Shown here piece by piece: positions 41,433 through 50,036 of a DNA stretch of 64,000 nt. The notes below the pieces were generated by a model. The model saw only the letters and a list, made by a program, of their open reading frames with translations. It made no database searches and was not told the DNA's origin. The DNA is from Nonomuraea rhodomycinica. Its GTDB lineage: Bacteria; Actinomycetota; Actinomycetes; Streptosporangiales; Streptosporangiaceae. How positions within the stretch are numbered: position 1 is the stretch's first letter; each line of letters starts with the position of its first letter. Location of the stretch: the NCBI RefSeq assembly GCF_013363995.1, contig NZ_JABWGO010000016.1, positions 90,006 to 154,005 on the forward strand, in the 5' to 3' direction. The position numbers and the translations under genes are program-made.

Positions 41433-42305
41433 GTGAACGAGGCGCTGAAGGAGCTGCTCGACCTGCTCGACCTTGAGCAGATCGAGCTCGACATCTTCCG
41501 CGGGCGCAGCCCCGAGGAGCGCATCCAGCGGGTCTTCGGCGGCCAGGTCGCCGCGCAGGCGCTCGTCGCGGCCGGCCGCACGGCGCCGCCGGACCGGGCG
41601 GTCCACTCGCTGCACGCCTACTTCATCAGGCCCGGCGACCCCTCCGTCCCGATCGTGTACAACGTCGAGCGGGTGCGCGACGGGCGCTCCTTCACCACGC
41701 GCCGCGTCGTGGCCATCCAGCACGGCAAGGCCATCTTCACGATGTCGGCCTCGTTCCACATCTTCGAGGAGGGGCTGGAGCATCAGGCGTCGGCCATGCC
41801 GGAGGTGCCCGACCCCGAGACGCTGCCGACGTTCCAGGACCGCATGCACGAGCTGGTGGGCGACCGGCCGGAGTACCGCGACTGGCTCTCCCGGCCCCGG
41901 CCGGTGGACGCCCGCTACGCCACGCCGCTGACCTGGGAGGCGCACCGCAACCCCGAGCTGCGCAGCGCCAAGACCAACGTGTGGTTCCGCTACGACGCCG
42001 ACCTGCCCGACGACCCGCTGCTGCACGTGGTGCTGGCGGCCTACGCCTCCGACTTCACGCTCGTCGACACGGTGCTGCTCGCCCACGGCATGGCGTGGGG
42101 CGCCTCCGACCTCCAGGGGGCCTCGCTGGACCACGCCATGTGGTTCCACCGGCCGTTCCGCGCCGACGACTGGCTGCTGTACGCGCAGCAGTCGCCGTGG
42201 GCGGGAGGGGCCCGGGGGCTCGCGCGCGGTGAGATGTTCACCGCGTCCGGTGACCTTGTCGTGTCCGTCGTTCAGGAGGCGATGATCCGTGTCACGAAGT
42301 CGTGA
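41433..42305 (+). CDS. tesB: Acyl-CoA thioesterase II (TesB)
   Basis: 290 residues from GTG with GAGGGGG upstream. Double hot-dog fold: RVFGGQVAAQALVAAGRTAP and HSLHAYFIRPGDPSVPIVYNVERVRDGRSFTTRRV in the first half; YASDFTLVDTVLLAHG and QGASLDHAMWFHRPFRADDWLLYAQQSP in the second, which contains the conserved Asp/Thr/Gln catalytic network. It hydrolyses acyl-CoAs of medium to long chain. It follows uvrD2 by 75 bp and may be cotranscribed; whiB7 lies beyond. Confidence 0.95.
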   Translation: MNEALKELLDLLDLEQIELDIFRGRSPEERIQRVFGGQVAAQALVAAGRTAPPDRAVHSLHAYFIRPGDPSVPIVYNVERVRDGRSFTTRRVVAIQHGKAIFTMSASFHIFEEGLEHQASAMPEVPDPETLPTFQDRMHELVGDRPEYRDWLSRPRPVDARYATPLTWEAHRNPELRSAKTNVWFRYDADLPDDPLLHVVLAAYASDFTLVDTVLLAHGMAWGASDLQGASLDHAMWFHRPFRADDWLLYAQQSPWAGGARGLARGEMFTASGDLVVSVVQEAMIRVTKS

Positions 42306-42316
42306 AATCGCAGGTA

Positions 42317-42355
42317 GAAAATAGGTTGCCGGTTTCTGCGTTCCCGGTTTAGGGT
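42317..42355 (+). promoter_or_regulatory. whiB7-type promoter with adjacent AT-rich activator box
   Basis: TTGCCG (42326-42331) and TAGGGT (42350-42355) are separated by 18 nt. GAAAATA (42317-42323) sits 2 nt upstream of the -35. In known WhiB7 targets an AT-rich box directly upstream of the -35 is bound by the AT-hook while WhiB7 contacts the sigma factor; the same layout here suggests autoregulation of whiB7. Confidence 0.7.
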
Positions 42356-42413
42356 CATGGTCAAGCAAGTCGGACGGTCCTGTCCGGCGATCCCAAGACG
42401 GAGGTGAGTCCCA

Positions 42414-42674
42414 GTGATCAGCATCAACATGTCGGCCACGCAGTGGCTCGCTTCCGCGTGCCGTGACACGGTGCGGCTCGCCGATGGGCCGGCCAAGCTG
42501 CGGCAGGAGAAGTCTGCCCGCAGCCAGGCTCCCGTCTACGCGCGCGTCCACCTGGGCGCCGCCGCCCCGAGTGCCCCGGCCTTCGCCGCAGGCGCCGACG
42601 TGCCGACCCAGCAGATCACCAAGGGTGGAATGCGCGGTCCGCAACCCTGGAGGGATGCTCCGGTCACAACCTGA
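42414..42674 (+). CDS. Upstream ORF in the whiB7 leader (86 codons)
   Basis: GTG with a good GGAGGTGA ribosome site, about 50 nt downstream of the promoter. The peptide MISINMSATQWLASACRDTV and onward has no domain and reads as low complexity, so its translation rather than its product probably matters. whiB7 leaders in mycobacteria and Streptomyces carry upstream ORFs whose stalled translation under ribosome-targeting antibiotics prevents termination. The stop lies 19 nt before a strong intrinsic terminator, as such a mechanism requires. A stand-alone small protein is the alternative. Confidence 0.7.
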   Translation: MISINMSATQWLASACRDTVRLADGPAKLRQEKSARSQAPVYARVHLGAAAPSAPAFAAGADVPTQQITKGGMRGPQPWRDAPVTT

Positions 42675-42693
42675 CCGGCACAGAGCAGCCCCC

Positions 42694-42734
42694 AGGCCGC
42701 GGATCCGCATCAAGGATCCGCGGCCTTCTTGTTT
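42694..42734 (+). terminator. Leader terminator (attenuator) upstream of whiB7
   Basis: A perfect 13-bp stem (42694-42706 with 42714-42726), 7-nt loop, followed by TCTTGTTT. It is one of the few hairpins here with a T-rich tail and lies between the upstream ORF and the whiB7 ribosome site. Confidence 0.9.
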
Positions 42735-42803
42735 GTCCGTGATCCCCGACCACCTACGAGGTGCCCGACCAAGATCAACAGGATCGAATCAAAGGAGACA
42801 CAG

Positions 42804-43073
42804 ATGGGGGCCAAGACGATCATGGACCTGATCGACGAAGCCAAGATCCCCTGTCGTACCGACCCTGACCTGTGGTTCGCCGAATCGCCGCAGGACGTGG
42901 AGTTCGCCAAGGCGCTCTGCGGCGGCTGCCCCATCCAGAAGGCCTGCCTGGCCCGCGCGCTCGAGCGCGAGGAGCCGTGGGGCGTCTGGGGCGGCGAGCT
43001 GATCCTCCGGGGCGTCATCGTGCCCCGTAAGCGGCCCCGCGGGCGTCCCCGCAAGCACCCGGTCGCTGCCTGA
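42804..43073 (+). CDS. whiB7: WhiB7 (WblC) Fe-S transcription factor of intrinsic antibiotic resistance
   Basis: 89 residues from the ATG at 42804 with AAAGGAGA upstream. Four Fe-S Cys (17, 39, 42, 48) lie in PCRTDPDLWF and CGGCPIQKAC. The EEPWGVWGGE turn (about residues 56-65) and the C-terminal AT-hook RPRGRPRK (77-84) identify WhiB7 among WhiB proteins. It binds the primary sigma factor and activates ribosome-protection, efflux and modification genes after antibiotic stress. Position next to uvrD2 is as in mycobacteria. Regulation: own promoter box, upstream ORF and terminator listed separately. Confidence 0.96.
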   Translation: MGAKTIMDLIDEAKIPCRTDPDLWFAESPQDVEFAKALCGGCPIQKACLARALEREEPWGVWGGELILRGVIVPRKRPRGRPRKHPVAA

Positions 43074-43119
43074 CACACCTTTCCGCACCGAAGTACTTCA
43101 CCAGAAAGCAGACAAAGCA

Positions 43120-43314
43120 ATGAGCATCGGAATCATCCACAGCCTCGAAGTGCCGCATCTGAGCCATGACCTGGTCAATGACCGAATACAAACCCTCCAC
43201 CGTGAGGCGGAGGAGCAGCGGCTGATCGCCAGCGTCCAGCGTGTGGAGCGGGCGCGGCGACAGGTCCGGCGAGCCAACGACCGGCTGCGCAGGGCTCTGA
43301 ACCGCCAGGTGTGA
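43120..43314 (+). CDS. Small basic helical protein downstream of whiB7
   Basis: 64 residues. An N-terminal strand (MSIGIIHSLEVPHLSHDL) precedes a long basic helix (REAEEQRLIASVQRVERARR and on) rich in Arg/Gln/Leu. No family recognised. It starts 46 nt after whiB7 and ends 3 nt before a hairpin terminator, so it should be on the whiB7 transcript. The ribosome site is weak (AGAAAG). It might bind nucleic acid by its basic helix; this is speculative. Confidence 0.65.
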   Translation: MSIGIIHSLEVPHLSHDLVNDRIQTLHREAEEQRLIASVQRVERARRQVRRANDRLRRALNRQV

Positions 43315-43317
43315 CGC

Positions 43318-43346
43318 GGAGATCCTGCCGCCGGCGCAGGATCTCC
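43318..43346 (+). terminator. Terminator of the whiB7 transcript
   Basis: Eleven-bp stem (43318-43328 with 43336-43346), 7-nt loop, right after the 64-residue ORF. Confidence 0.8.
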
Positions 43347-43406
43347 CGTCCATGCCGGGCCGCCGCATGGACCTCCCGTCCATGCGGGGCCACCCCAGGA
43401 ATGACC

Positions 43407-43438
43407 GGGGCCGGGCGCGAACCGTCGCGCCCGGCCCC
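43407..43438 (-). terminator. Terminator of the serine hydrolase gene
   Basis: Fourteen-bp perfect stem (43407-43420 with 43425-43438) around a 4-nt ACCG loop, 17 nt beyond the minus-strand stop at 43456. It may act in both directions. Confidence 0.8.
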
Positions 43439-43455
43439 TCCCCGTCTCTCCGCTG

Positions 43456-44721
43456 TCAGAAGTAGCGGGACGTCAGATCCGTCGTCGGCCACGTCCTCAC
43501 GGCGCTTGCGGCCTGCCCGAGGATCGGGTCGATCGAGTCGAAGTCGGGGCTCCCCGTCTCCTCGCGCCGATTGAAGATCGCGCAGTAGCTGATGCCGTTC
43601 TGGATGCGCGCGAAGAAGCTGAACGTGCCCGGCATCGACCCGGTGTGCCAGGTGTTGAGCGTGCCCACGTTGTTGTTGCGCACGCTCCACCCGAAGCCGT
43701 ACCAGGAGCCGTTCGCGTTCATGCCGATCTCCGGCTTGGCGAAGATCCGCGACAGCGACGTGGAGTTGAGCACCGTCCCGGCCTTGTCGAAGACGAAGCC
43801 CCACTTGACGATGTCCACGGCCGAGGCCAGCCAGCCGCCGTTCGCGTCCTGGTTGGGCATGTTGAACCCGCCGTACGGGTACGGCACGACGGTGCCCGAG
43901 TCGTCGAGCACGGTCTTGTTGGTGAACTTCGAGCTGTAGACGACCTCGCTCGTCCCGGTCTCCGCCAGGAGGCTGCGGCCCAGCTTCATCCGGGTGATGC
44001 CGGCCGGCGCCAGCAGCTTCTGCTTGACGTACGCCTCGTAGCTCATCCCGGACACCTTCTCGATGATCCGGCCGAGCAGCATGTAGCCGTAGTTGCTGTA
44101 GGCGTACTTCGTGCCCGGGTCGTAGTCGAGCTTCCTGGCCGTGGCCCACTTCATGATGTCGGCGTGGTCGATCGGCAGCGAGATCCCGAGCGAGGCGGCG
44201 ATCGTGTGGTCGGCCCAGAGCTGGTCCGGCGACACCGCGCGGTCCCAGCCGCCCAGGTGCTGGAGCAGGCGGGTCACGGTCACCTGGGCCAGCCGGGGGT
44301 CGGCGTCGGCCGACAGGCCCAGCAGCGTCGTGACCGGCGCCGTGAGGCTCAGCTTGCCGTCCTGGGCGAGCCGGGCGATGGCCGCGCCGGTGATGTTCTT
44401 GCTCAGGCTCGCGATCCGGAACAACGACGTCGGCTGCACCATGGAGATGAACCGGGGCCTGCCGGGCAGGATCTTGCTGTACGTGCCGTAGCCGCGGGCC
44501 AGCAGGATCTTGCCGTTCTTGGCGACCGCGAGCTGGGCGCAGCCGATCTCCCGCTCGGTGACGTACTTCTGCATCGCCTGGTCGAAGACGGCCAGTGAGC
44601 TCGGCACGACCCCGGTGGCCGGCAAGGAGGACGCCGCCCGCGCGGGCTGCGCTCCGAGCGCGATGGCGGGCACCGCCGCGGCACCTGTCTGGAGCAGGCG
44701 TCGTCGGCTCAACGTAGTCAT
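43456..44721 (-). CDS. Tat-exported serine hydrolase, class C beta-lactamase/DD-peptidase family
   Basis: 421 residues from the ATG at 44721 with GAGGGG upstream. A twin-arginine signal (LSRRRLLQTGAAAVPAIALG) predicts export in folded form. Penicillin-binding fold motifs: SLSKN (SxxK nucleophile Ser and general base Lys), YSNYGY (YxN) and HTGS in the position of KTG. DPGTKYAYSNYGYMLLGRIIE is typical of Pfam Beta-lactamase serine hydrolases such as D-alanyl-D-alanine carboxypeptidase or esterase EstB types. Which reaction it performs is not visible. A true AmpC role is unlikely to be inferable from sequence alone. Confidence 0.93.
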   Translation of the reverse strand: MTTLSRRRLLQTGAAAVPAIALGAQPARAASSLPATGVVPSSLAVFDQAMQKYVTEREIGCAQLAVAKNGKILLARGYGTYSKILPGRPRFISMVQPTSLFRIASLSKNITGAAIARLAQDGKLSLTAPVTTLLGLSADADPRLAQVTVTRLLQHLGGWDRAVSPDQLWADHTIAASLGISLPIDHADIMKWATARKLDYDPGTKYAYSNYGYMLLGRIIEKVSGMSYEAYVKQKLLAPAGITRMKLGRSLLAETGTSEVVYSSKFTNKTVLDDSGTVVPYPYGGFNMPNQDANGGWLASAVDIVKWGFVFDKAGTVLNSTSLSRIFAKPEIGMNANGSWYGFGWSVRNNNVGTLNTWHTGSMPGTFSFFARIQNGISYCAIFNRREETGSPDFDSIDPILGQAASAVRTWPTTDLTSRYF

Positions 44722-44847
44722 ATTGTCCCCTCTTGCCTCAACTGCAACATCGGGGACCTTTACTACCACCTTTCGGGCGATCACCCGGAACCGGCGTAGG
44801 ATCCCGGGGTTCGCCGATCATCCCCGGCCCGAAGGGATCTCTGTCAC

Positions 44848-45372
44848 GTGACCACGCGACGCCTCCTGCCGCCGCCCACGGCGCGGCTCTCCTTCCGCGA
44901 GCTGACCCCGGACGACCTCGACGACATGGCCGCCCTGCTGGGCGACCCGGAGGTGATGCGCTACTACCCCCGCACCCGCACCCGGGAGGAGTCCCTGCGC
45001 TGGATCGAGTCCAGTCAGCGCAGCTACGCCGAGCACGGACACGGGCTCTGGGCGCTCACGGTGCGCGAGACCGGCCAGTTCGCCGGCAACTGCGGCCTGA
45101 CCCGGCAACCGGTGGAGGACGAGGTTCTCACCGAGGTCGGCTATCTGGTCCCGGCCGCGCTCCAGGGCCGGGGCTACGCCACCGAGGCCGCCCTCGCCTG
45201 CCGCGACCTCGCGCGCGACGTCCTCAAGGTGGACCGGCTGATCTCGATCATACACCCGGACAACGTGCCCTCCCAGCGCGTGGCCGAGAAGCTGGGGCTC
45301 ACGCGGGAGCGCACGGCCCTGTACCACGGCCTGCCGCGCAGCATCTATTCGACGACCTTCGGCGAAGGCTGA
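44848..45372 (+). CDS. GNAT acetyltransferase, RimJ/RimL type
   Basis: 174 residues from GTG with AAGGGAT upstream. TARLSFRELTPDDLDDMAALLGDPEVMRYYP is the usual RimJ/RimL opening, GYLVPAALQGRGYATEAALACRDLA is the acetyl-CoA loop, and HPDNVPSQRVAEKLGLTRER is the C-terminal signature. These enzymes acetylate ribosomal or other N-termini, or small molecules. Stand-alone gene, divergent from the serine hydrolase and convergent with the tRNA genes. Confidence 0.93.
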   Translation: MTTRRLLPPPTARLSFRELTPDDLDDMAALLGDPEVMRYYPRTRTREESLRWIESSQRSYAEHGHGLWALTVRETGQFAGNCGLTRQPVEDEVLTEVGYLVPAALQGRGYATEAALACRDLARDVLKVDRLISIIHPDNVPSQRVAEKLGLTRERTALYHGLPRSIYSTTFGEG

Positions 45373-45399
45373 CCTCGCACAGGGAATGCGGACGCGCGC

Positions 45400-45437
45400 A
45401 AAAAACAGAGGCCCGGAGACAATTCTCCGAGCCTCTG
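45400..45437 (-). terminator. Intrinsic terminator of the first tRNA-fMet gene
   Basis: On the minus strand a 14-bp stem with one mismatch (45424-45437 with 45406-45419) is followed by six U (45405-45400). It begins 5 nt after the tRNA 3' end. Confidence 0.9.
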
Positions 45438-45441
45438 TCAG

Positions 45442-45518
<77 letters not shown>

Positions 45519-45531
45519 TCGTTGTGTTTCC

Positions 45532-45560
45532 AGATTATCGGCAGGGCTGTGCGGTGGCAA
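45532..45560 (-). promoter_or_regulatory. Promoter of the first tRNA-fMet gene
   Basis: On the minus strand TTGCCA (45560-45555), 17-nt spacer, TAATCT (45537-45532), 13 nt before the mature 5' end. The second tRNA copy has the same -35 and spacing. Confidence 0.75.
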
Positions 45561-45693
45561 ATCAACACCGAAGCCGCTTTCCCGGATAGCCCATATTTCA
45601 CGTATTTGTGTGACGTATCACATCAAGCGGTTCGAAGCGGGGGGCTCGCGGCATCCCCGGCCGGGTAGGGGCCGCGGCGGAACCGATCACCGG

Positions 45694-45731
45694 AAAAAGC
45701 AGAGGCCCGGAGGAAATCCTCCGGGCCTCTG
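45694..45731 (-). terminator. Intrinsic terminator of the second tRNA-fMet gene
   Basis: A perfect 15-bp stem (45717-45731 with 45700-45714) followed on the minus strand by a short U run (45698-45694). It shares most of its sequence with the terminator of the other copy, so tRNA plus terminator were duplicated together. Confidence 0.9.
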
Positions 45732-45734
45732 ATC

Positions 45735-45811
45735 TGGTAGCGGGGGCAGGATTTGAACCTGCGACCTCTGGGTTATGAGCCCAGCGAGCTACCGAACTGC
45801 TCCACCCCGCG
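45735..45811 (-). tRNA. tRNA-fMet (initiator), anticodon CAU, second copy
   Basis: 77 nt with encoded CCA, the same initiator hallmarks as the copy at 45442-45518, and a fully paired T stem (GCAGG/CCTGC). Confidence 0.97.
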
Positions 45812-45826
45812 TCGGTGTGTGTCTAA

Positions 45827-45855
45827 AGACTATAGGGATCGCGGGGCAGTGGCAA
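45827..45855 (-). promoter_or_regulatory. Promoter of the second tRNA-fMet gene
   Basis: Minus strand TTGCCA (45855-45850), 17-nt spacer, TAGTCT (45832-45827), parallel to the promoter of the other tRNA. Confidence 0.7.
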
Positions 45856-45876
45856 ATCGCCGGCGCCACGTGGCGG

Positions 45877-48800
45877 CTACGTGCCACCTTGCGGGCTCGC
45901 CGAGGCCGACCCCGTGGGCGTCGAGCTCGGCGAGGGCGAGGGCGAGGCGGAGGCCGAAGGCGTCGCCGTCGGCGCCGGGGTGCCCGTGGGCGCCGGCGCC
46001 GTGGTGGGCACCTGGGCCCCCAGGCCCTGCAGCGCCTTCAGGGCGTCGTCCAGGCGCTTCTGCGCCTTGCCGTACGCGTCCCAGTCGGGCGGGCTGGCCT
46101 TCAGGGCGTTCTGGGCGTCCTGGTAGGCCTTCTGCGCCGTGGTGATGGCCTGGGCGAGAGCCGACGTCTGCTGGTTGGGCTGCGACTGCTGCGGTTGCTG
46201 CTGGTTGGGCTGGGTGTTCTGCTGCGTCTCGCTGAAGACCTGCGCCAGCGCGTCCTCCAGCTTGTCGCCCGAGCCCACCTTGTTGCCGAACGCCACCAGC
46301 ACGCGCCGCAGGATCGGGTACGGCTCCTGGCCGGTGCCGGCCTTGGTCTGGACGTACACGGGCTCGATGTAGATGAGCCCGCCCGCGTAGGGCAGCGTCA
46401 GCAGGTTGCCGTACCGGACGTTGGCGTTGCCCAGGCCCAGCGGGCCCAGCTCGCCGGAGAACTTGTTCTGGAAGTTGTTCTGCGCCTGGCCCGGACCCGG
46501 GATGGCGGTGTTGGACGGCATGCGCAGGATGCGCAGCTTGCCGTAGTCCTGGCCCCAGGTGGAGCCGGCCGCCATGAACGCCGCGAGGTTCGGCCCCTCC
46601 TTGGGCACGAACGTCGTCGTCAGCGAGAACGACGGCTTGGCGTCCTGGACCGGCATCGTCGTGGTCAGGTAGTACGGCGGCTGCTTGATCGACTGGTTGC
46701 CCTGCGACGGGTCGCTCGGGACGTTCCAGAAGTCCTGGCCGTTGTAGAAGGCCGAGGCGTTGGTGATGTGGTAGCGCGAGAGCGTGTAGCGCTGCACCTT
46801 GAACAGGTCCTCGGGGTAGCGCACGTGGCTCAGCAGGTCGGGGCTCATCTTCGAGACCGGCTGCAGGATCCCGGGGAACGCCTTGCTCCACGTCCGCAGC
46901 ACCGGGTCCTTCTCGTCCCAGGCGTACAGGGTGACCGTGCCGTCGTAGGCGTCGACCGTGGCCTTCACCGAGTTGCGGATGTAGTTGATCTTGTCCTGGG
47001 GCTGCTGCGCGACCACGCGCCGGTCGACGGCCGTGTCCCGGGTCATGTCGCCCAGGCTCTCGCTCTGGGAGTACGGGTACTCGTTGGAGGTCGTGTAGCC
47101 GTCGATGATCCAGGTGACGCGCCCGTTCACGACCGCCGGGTACGGGTTGCCGTCGAGGGTCAGGAACGGCGCCACCTTCCGGACCCGCTCGCGCGGGTTG
47201 CGCTCGTACAGGATCTTGGAGTTGTCGTTGATGTCGCCCGACAGCAGGATGTTCTTCTCGCCGTACTTGGCCGCGTAGACCAGCCGGTTGACGAACGAGC
47301 CGACCGGCACGCCGCCCTTGCCGGCGTAGGTGGTGTTCTTCTGGCCGGTGCCCCCGGTGTCGGGGTAGTCGAGCTCCTGCGGCTTGCTCGGGTCGCCGCC
47401 GGCGATGACGTACTCGCTGGAGTTGATCTCGCCGAAGTAGACGCGCGACTCCTTCAGCCCCGTAGAACCGGCCAGCGGGCCGGTGACCGGCATGTCCTTG
47501 GCGTCGTAGGCGGGCAGGCCGCCGGGATCGACCTCGTTGCCGGGCGCGGCCACGATGCCGTAGCCGTGGGTGTAGACCAGCGCCTGGTTGATCCAGTTGC
47601 CCGGGCCGTCGGGGGAGTTGAGCAGCTCCCGCACGCCCACGACGTGGTCCACCAGCTTGCCGCTGGCGTCCTTGTAGCGGTCGACGTCGAGCTGGTCGGA
47701 GAAGCCGTAGAAGCCGCGGATGCGCTGCGTCTGGTCGAACGTCGCCGACACCAGCGCCGGGTCCAGCAGGCGCACGCCGCTCACCGACGCGTCGCCGTCG
47801 GTCTTCACCTTGGCCGGGTCGGACTCCGCGGAGTACTGCAGGATCTCGGCGTCGTCCACCCCGTACGCCTCACGGGTGGCCTTGATGTTGCGGTCGATGT
47901 AGGCCGCTTCCTTGAGCTGCTGGTTGGGCTTGACCTGGAACTGCTCGACCAGCGCCGGGTAGACGCCGCCGATCAGCACCGCCGACAGCACCAGCAGGCC
48001 GAACGACACGCCGGGCAGCATGCCGCCGGGCCGCACCACGCCCGCGAAGAACAGCGCGGCGCAGATCAGCGCGATGATGGCCAGGATGGTCTTGGCCGGG
48101 AGGACGGCGTTGACGTCGGTGTAGGACGCCCCGTCGACGTAGCCCCGGTCGGAGAACACCAGCCCGAACCGGTCCACCCAGTAGGCCACGGCCTTGAGCA
48201 GCACGAACACGCCGAGCAGCACCGACAGGTGCACCCGCGCGGCGCGCGAGGCGTGGACACCGGGCGACTGGAGCCGGAACCCGCCGTACAGGTAGTGCGT
48301 GATCGCCGCCAGGACGATCGAGATGATCACGGCGGTGAACAGGAAGTTCAGCACCATCCGGATGAACGGATAGTCGAACATGAAGAACGACATGTCCTTG
48401 CCGAACAACGGGTCCGTCTTGCCGACGGTCGCCCCGTTGGCGAACTCCAGCCACGTCTGCCATTCCCCCGCGATGGAGGAGCCCGCGAACAGCGCGAGCA
48501 TGCCCATGCCGACAATGAAGATCAGCTTGCGGTGGGGGTCGAGCGCCATCCGGTAGCGGTCGGCGCCGCTGCCCCCGCCGAACACGGCGGGCCCGAACAT
48601 CGGCCGGGTGCGGTAGGCCAGCAGCATGTTGCCGCCCACGATGCCGACCATCAGCACCGCCCCGATGAGGAACAGCACGATCTCCGTCAGCAGCACACCG
48701 GAGAACACCGAGGTGTAGTCGACCGAGTCGAACCACAGATAGTCGGTGTAGATGCCGGAGAAGAGGAAGAACAACGCCACGATCGCCACGAGCGCGATCG

Positions 48801-48879
48801 CGACGGGCAGGAGCAGTCTCGGCCGGCGGGGCAAGCGCATCGCCCGACCGGCTCCTGGGGTCCGGAAGCTCAAGGCCAA
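45877..48879 (-). CDS. UPF0182-family large membrane protein (Rv3193c-like)
   Basis: 1000 residues from the ATG at 48879. Seven or so transmembrane helices fill the first 330 residues (LLLPVAIALVAIVALFFLFSG, LLTEIVLFLIGAVLMVGIVGG and others). A large extracytoplasmic domain of about 550 residues follows, with NWINQALVYTHGYGIVAAPGNEVDPGG and IYFGEI-type blocks typical of UPF0182. The C-terminus is a Gln-rich then Pro/Ser/Thr-rich tail. The family is conserved in actinobacteria; the molecular function is not established. Its neighbour upstream is the PDZ/S16 protease, the same order as Rv3194c-Rv3193c in mycobacteria. Confidence 0.94.
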   Translation of the reverse strand: MALSFRTPGAGRAMRLPRRPRLLLPVAIALVAIVALFFLFSGIYTDYLWFDSVDYTSVFSGVLLTEIVLFLIGAVLMVGIVGGNMLLAYRTRPMFGPAVFGGGSGADRYRMALDPHRKLIFIVGMGMLALFAGSSIAGEWQTWLEFANGATVGKTDPLFGKDMSFFMFDYPFIRMVLNFLFTAVIISIVLAAITHYLYGGFRLQSPGVHASRAARVHLSVLLGVFVLLKAVAYWVDRFGLVFSDRGYVDGASYTDVNAVLPAKTILAIIALICAALFFAGVVRPGGMLPGVSFGLLVLSAVLIGGVYPALVEQFQVKPNQQLKEAAYIDRNIKATREAYGVDDAEILQYSAESDPAKVKTDGDASVSGVRLLDPALVSATFDQTQRIRGFYGFSDQLDVDRYKDASGKLVDHVVGVRELLNSPDGPGNWINQALVYTHGYGIVAAPGNEVDPGGLPAYDAKDMPVTGPLAGSTGLKESRVYFGEINSSEYVIAGGDPSKPQELDYPDTGGTGQKNTTYAGKGGVPVGSFVNRLVYAAKYGEKNILLSGDINDNSKILYERNPRERVRKVAPFLTLDGNPYPAVVNGRVTWIIDGYTTSNEYPYSQSESLGDMTRDTAVDRRVVAQQPQDKINYIRNSVKATVDAYDGTVTLYAWDEKDPVLRTWSKAFPGILQPVSKMSPDLLSHVRYPEDLFKVQRYTLSRYHITNASAFYNGQDFWNVPSDPSQGNQSIKQPPYYLTTTMPVQDAKPSFSLTTTFVPKEGPNLAAFMAAGSTWGQDYGKLRILRMPSNTAIPGPGQAQNNFQNKFSGELGPLGLGNANVRYGNLLTLPYAGGLIYIEPVYVQTKAGTGQEPYPILRRVLVAFGNKVGSGDKLEDALAQVFSETQQNTQPNQQQPQQSQPNQQTSALAQAITTAQKAYQDAQNALKASPPDWDAYGKAQKRLDDALKALQGLGAQVPTTAPAPTGTPAPTATPSASASPSPSPSSTPTGSASASPQGGT

Positions 48880-48979
48880 CCCCTCGTCGTGGTGAACAAA
48901 CGGTCCGTGTCTGGCAACCTACACCGCTGTGCCAGCCCTTCGACTAACGCACGGCGATCGGCGGAAGTTTCATCAGGCG

Positions 48980-50026
48980 TCATCCGGCGGAGCAGGCCGG
49001 CACCTGTCCCTTACCCGTGCGGAGGGCGTCCAGAGCCTGCACCGCCTCATGCAGTGAAGTGGCCTTGACCAGGCGCAACCCGTCGGGAACGGCCTTCATG
49101 GCCTCCGCGCAGTTGTCGGCCGGCGTCAGGAAGACGGTCGCCCCGGCCTTGCGCGCGCCGACCATCTTCTGAGCGATCCCGCCGATCGGGCCGACCGCGC
49201 CGGACGGGTCGATGGTGCCGGTCCCGGCGATGTCCTTGCCGCCGGTCAGCTCGCCCGGCGTGAGCTTGTCGAGGATGCCGAGCGAGAACATCAGCCCCGC
49301 GCTCGGCCCGCCCACGTCGCCCACGTTGATCTCGACGTCGAACGGGAACTTGTACTTCGCCTGCATCACCATGCCCACGACGGTCTTGCCCCCGGCGCCC
49401 CGCACGGTCGGCACGGTGACGTCGAGCTTCTCCTGGCCGCGGGTGATGGCGAACGTCACCTCGCGGCCGGGCTCGACCGCCTTGACCGCCTCGGAGATGC
49501 CCTCCACGTCGCTGACCGGCTTGCCGCCGACCGCGGTGATCTCGTCGCCCTTGCGCAGCCGGCCGTCGGCGGGCTTGCCCTTCTCGGTGGACACCACCGA
49601 CACGGCCGTGCCGTACGGGATCTTCAGCTCCGTGAGCGCCGCGGCCTTGGCGTAGTCCTGCGAGTTGGCCATCTCGACGGTGTTCTCCTCCTCGACCTGC
49701 TGCTGCGAGCGGGTCTCGGGGAAGATCGTCGACTCGGGCACCACGGCGACGGTCGGGTCCAGCCAGCCGCGCAGCGCGGTCAGCAGGTCGATCTGGCTGC
49801 TCGGACCGCCCTGGTAGGCGACGGTGACGAGGTTGAGCCGGCCGCTGGTCGGATAGGTCTGCCGGCCGGTGATGGTGATCACCGGTTTCTTGTCGACCTC
49901 GCCGATCGTGTTCTCGGTCGGCCCCGGGCTCAGCACCACGTACGGCACCTTCATCACCGCGCCCATGACGCCGAGCGAGAGCACGAGGAAGCCCGCAACC
50001 AGCAGGGTCAAGGCGCGACGCGACAT
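48980..50026 (-). CDS. Membrane-anchored PDZ/S16 (Lon-like) protease, YlbL family
   Basis: 348 residues from the ATG at 50026. One N-terminal membrane helix (LTLLVAGFLVLSLGVMGAVM), an extracytoplasmic alpha/beta part, a PDZ domain (around KGDEITAVGGKPVSDVEGI, residues 175-215) and a Lon-type proteolytic domain with the Ser-Lys dyad Ser242 (GGPSAGLMFSL) and Lys287 (GGIAQKMVGARKAG). It is thus a predicted periplasmic/exterior serine protease without an ATPase. Orthologous by position to Rv3194c. It may process or guard the neighbouring UPF0182 protein; that is inference from conserved adjacency. Confidence 0.94.
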   Translation of the reverse strand: MSRRALTLLVAGFLVLSLGVMGAVMKVPYVVLSPGPTENTIGEVDKKPVITITGRQTYPTSGRLNLVTVAYQGGPSSQIDLLTALRGWLDPTVAVVPESTIFPETRSQQQVEEENTVEMANSQDYAKAAALTELKIPYGTAVSVVSTEKGKPADGRLRKGDEITAVGGKPVSDVEGISEAVKAVEPGREVTFAITRGQEKLDVTVPTVRGAGGKTVVGMVMQAKYKFPFDVEINVGDVGGPSAGLMFSLGILDKLTPGELTGGKDIAGTGTIDPSGAVGPIGGIAQKMVGARKAGATVFLTPADNCAEAMKAVPDGLRLVKATSLHEAVQALDALRTGKGQVPACSAG

Positions 50027-50036
50027 GGAGACGAGC

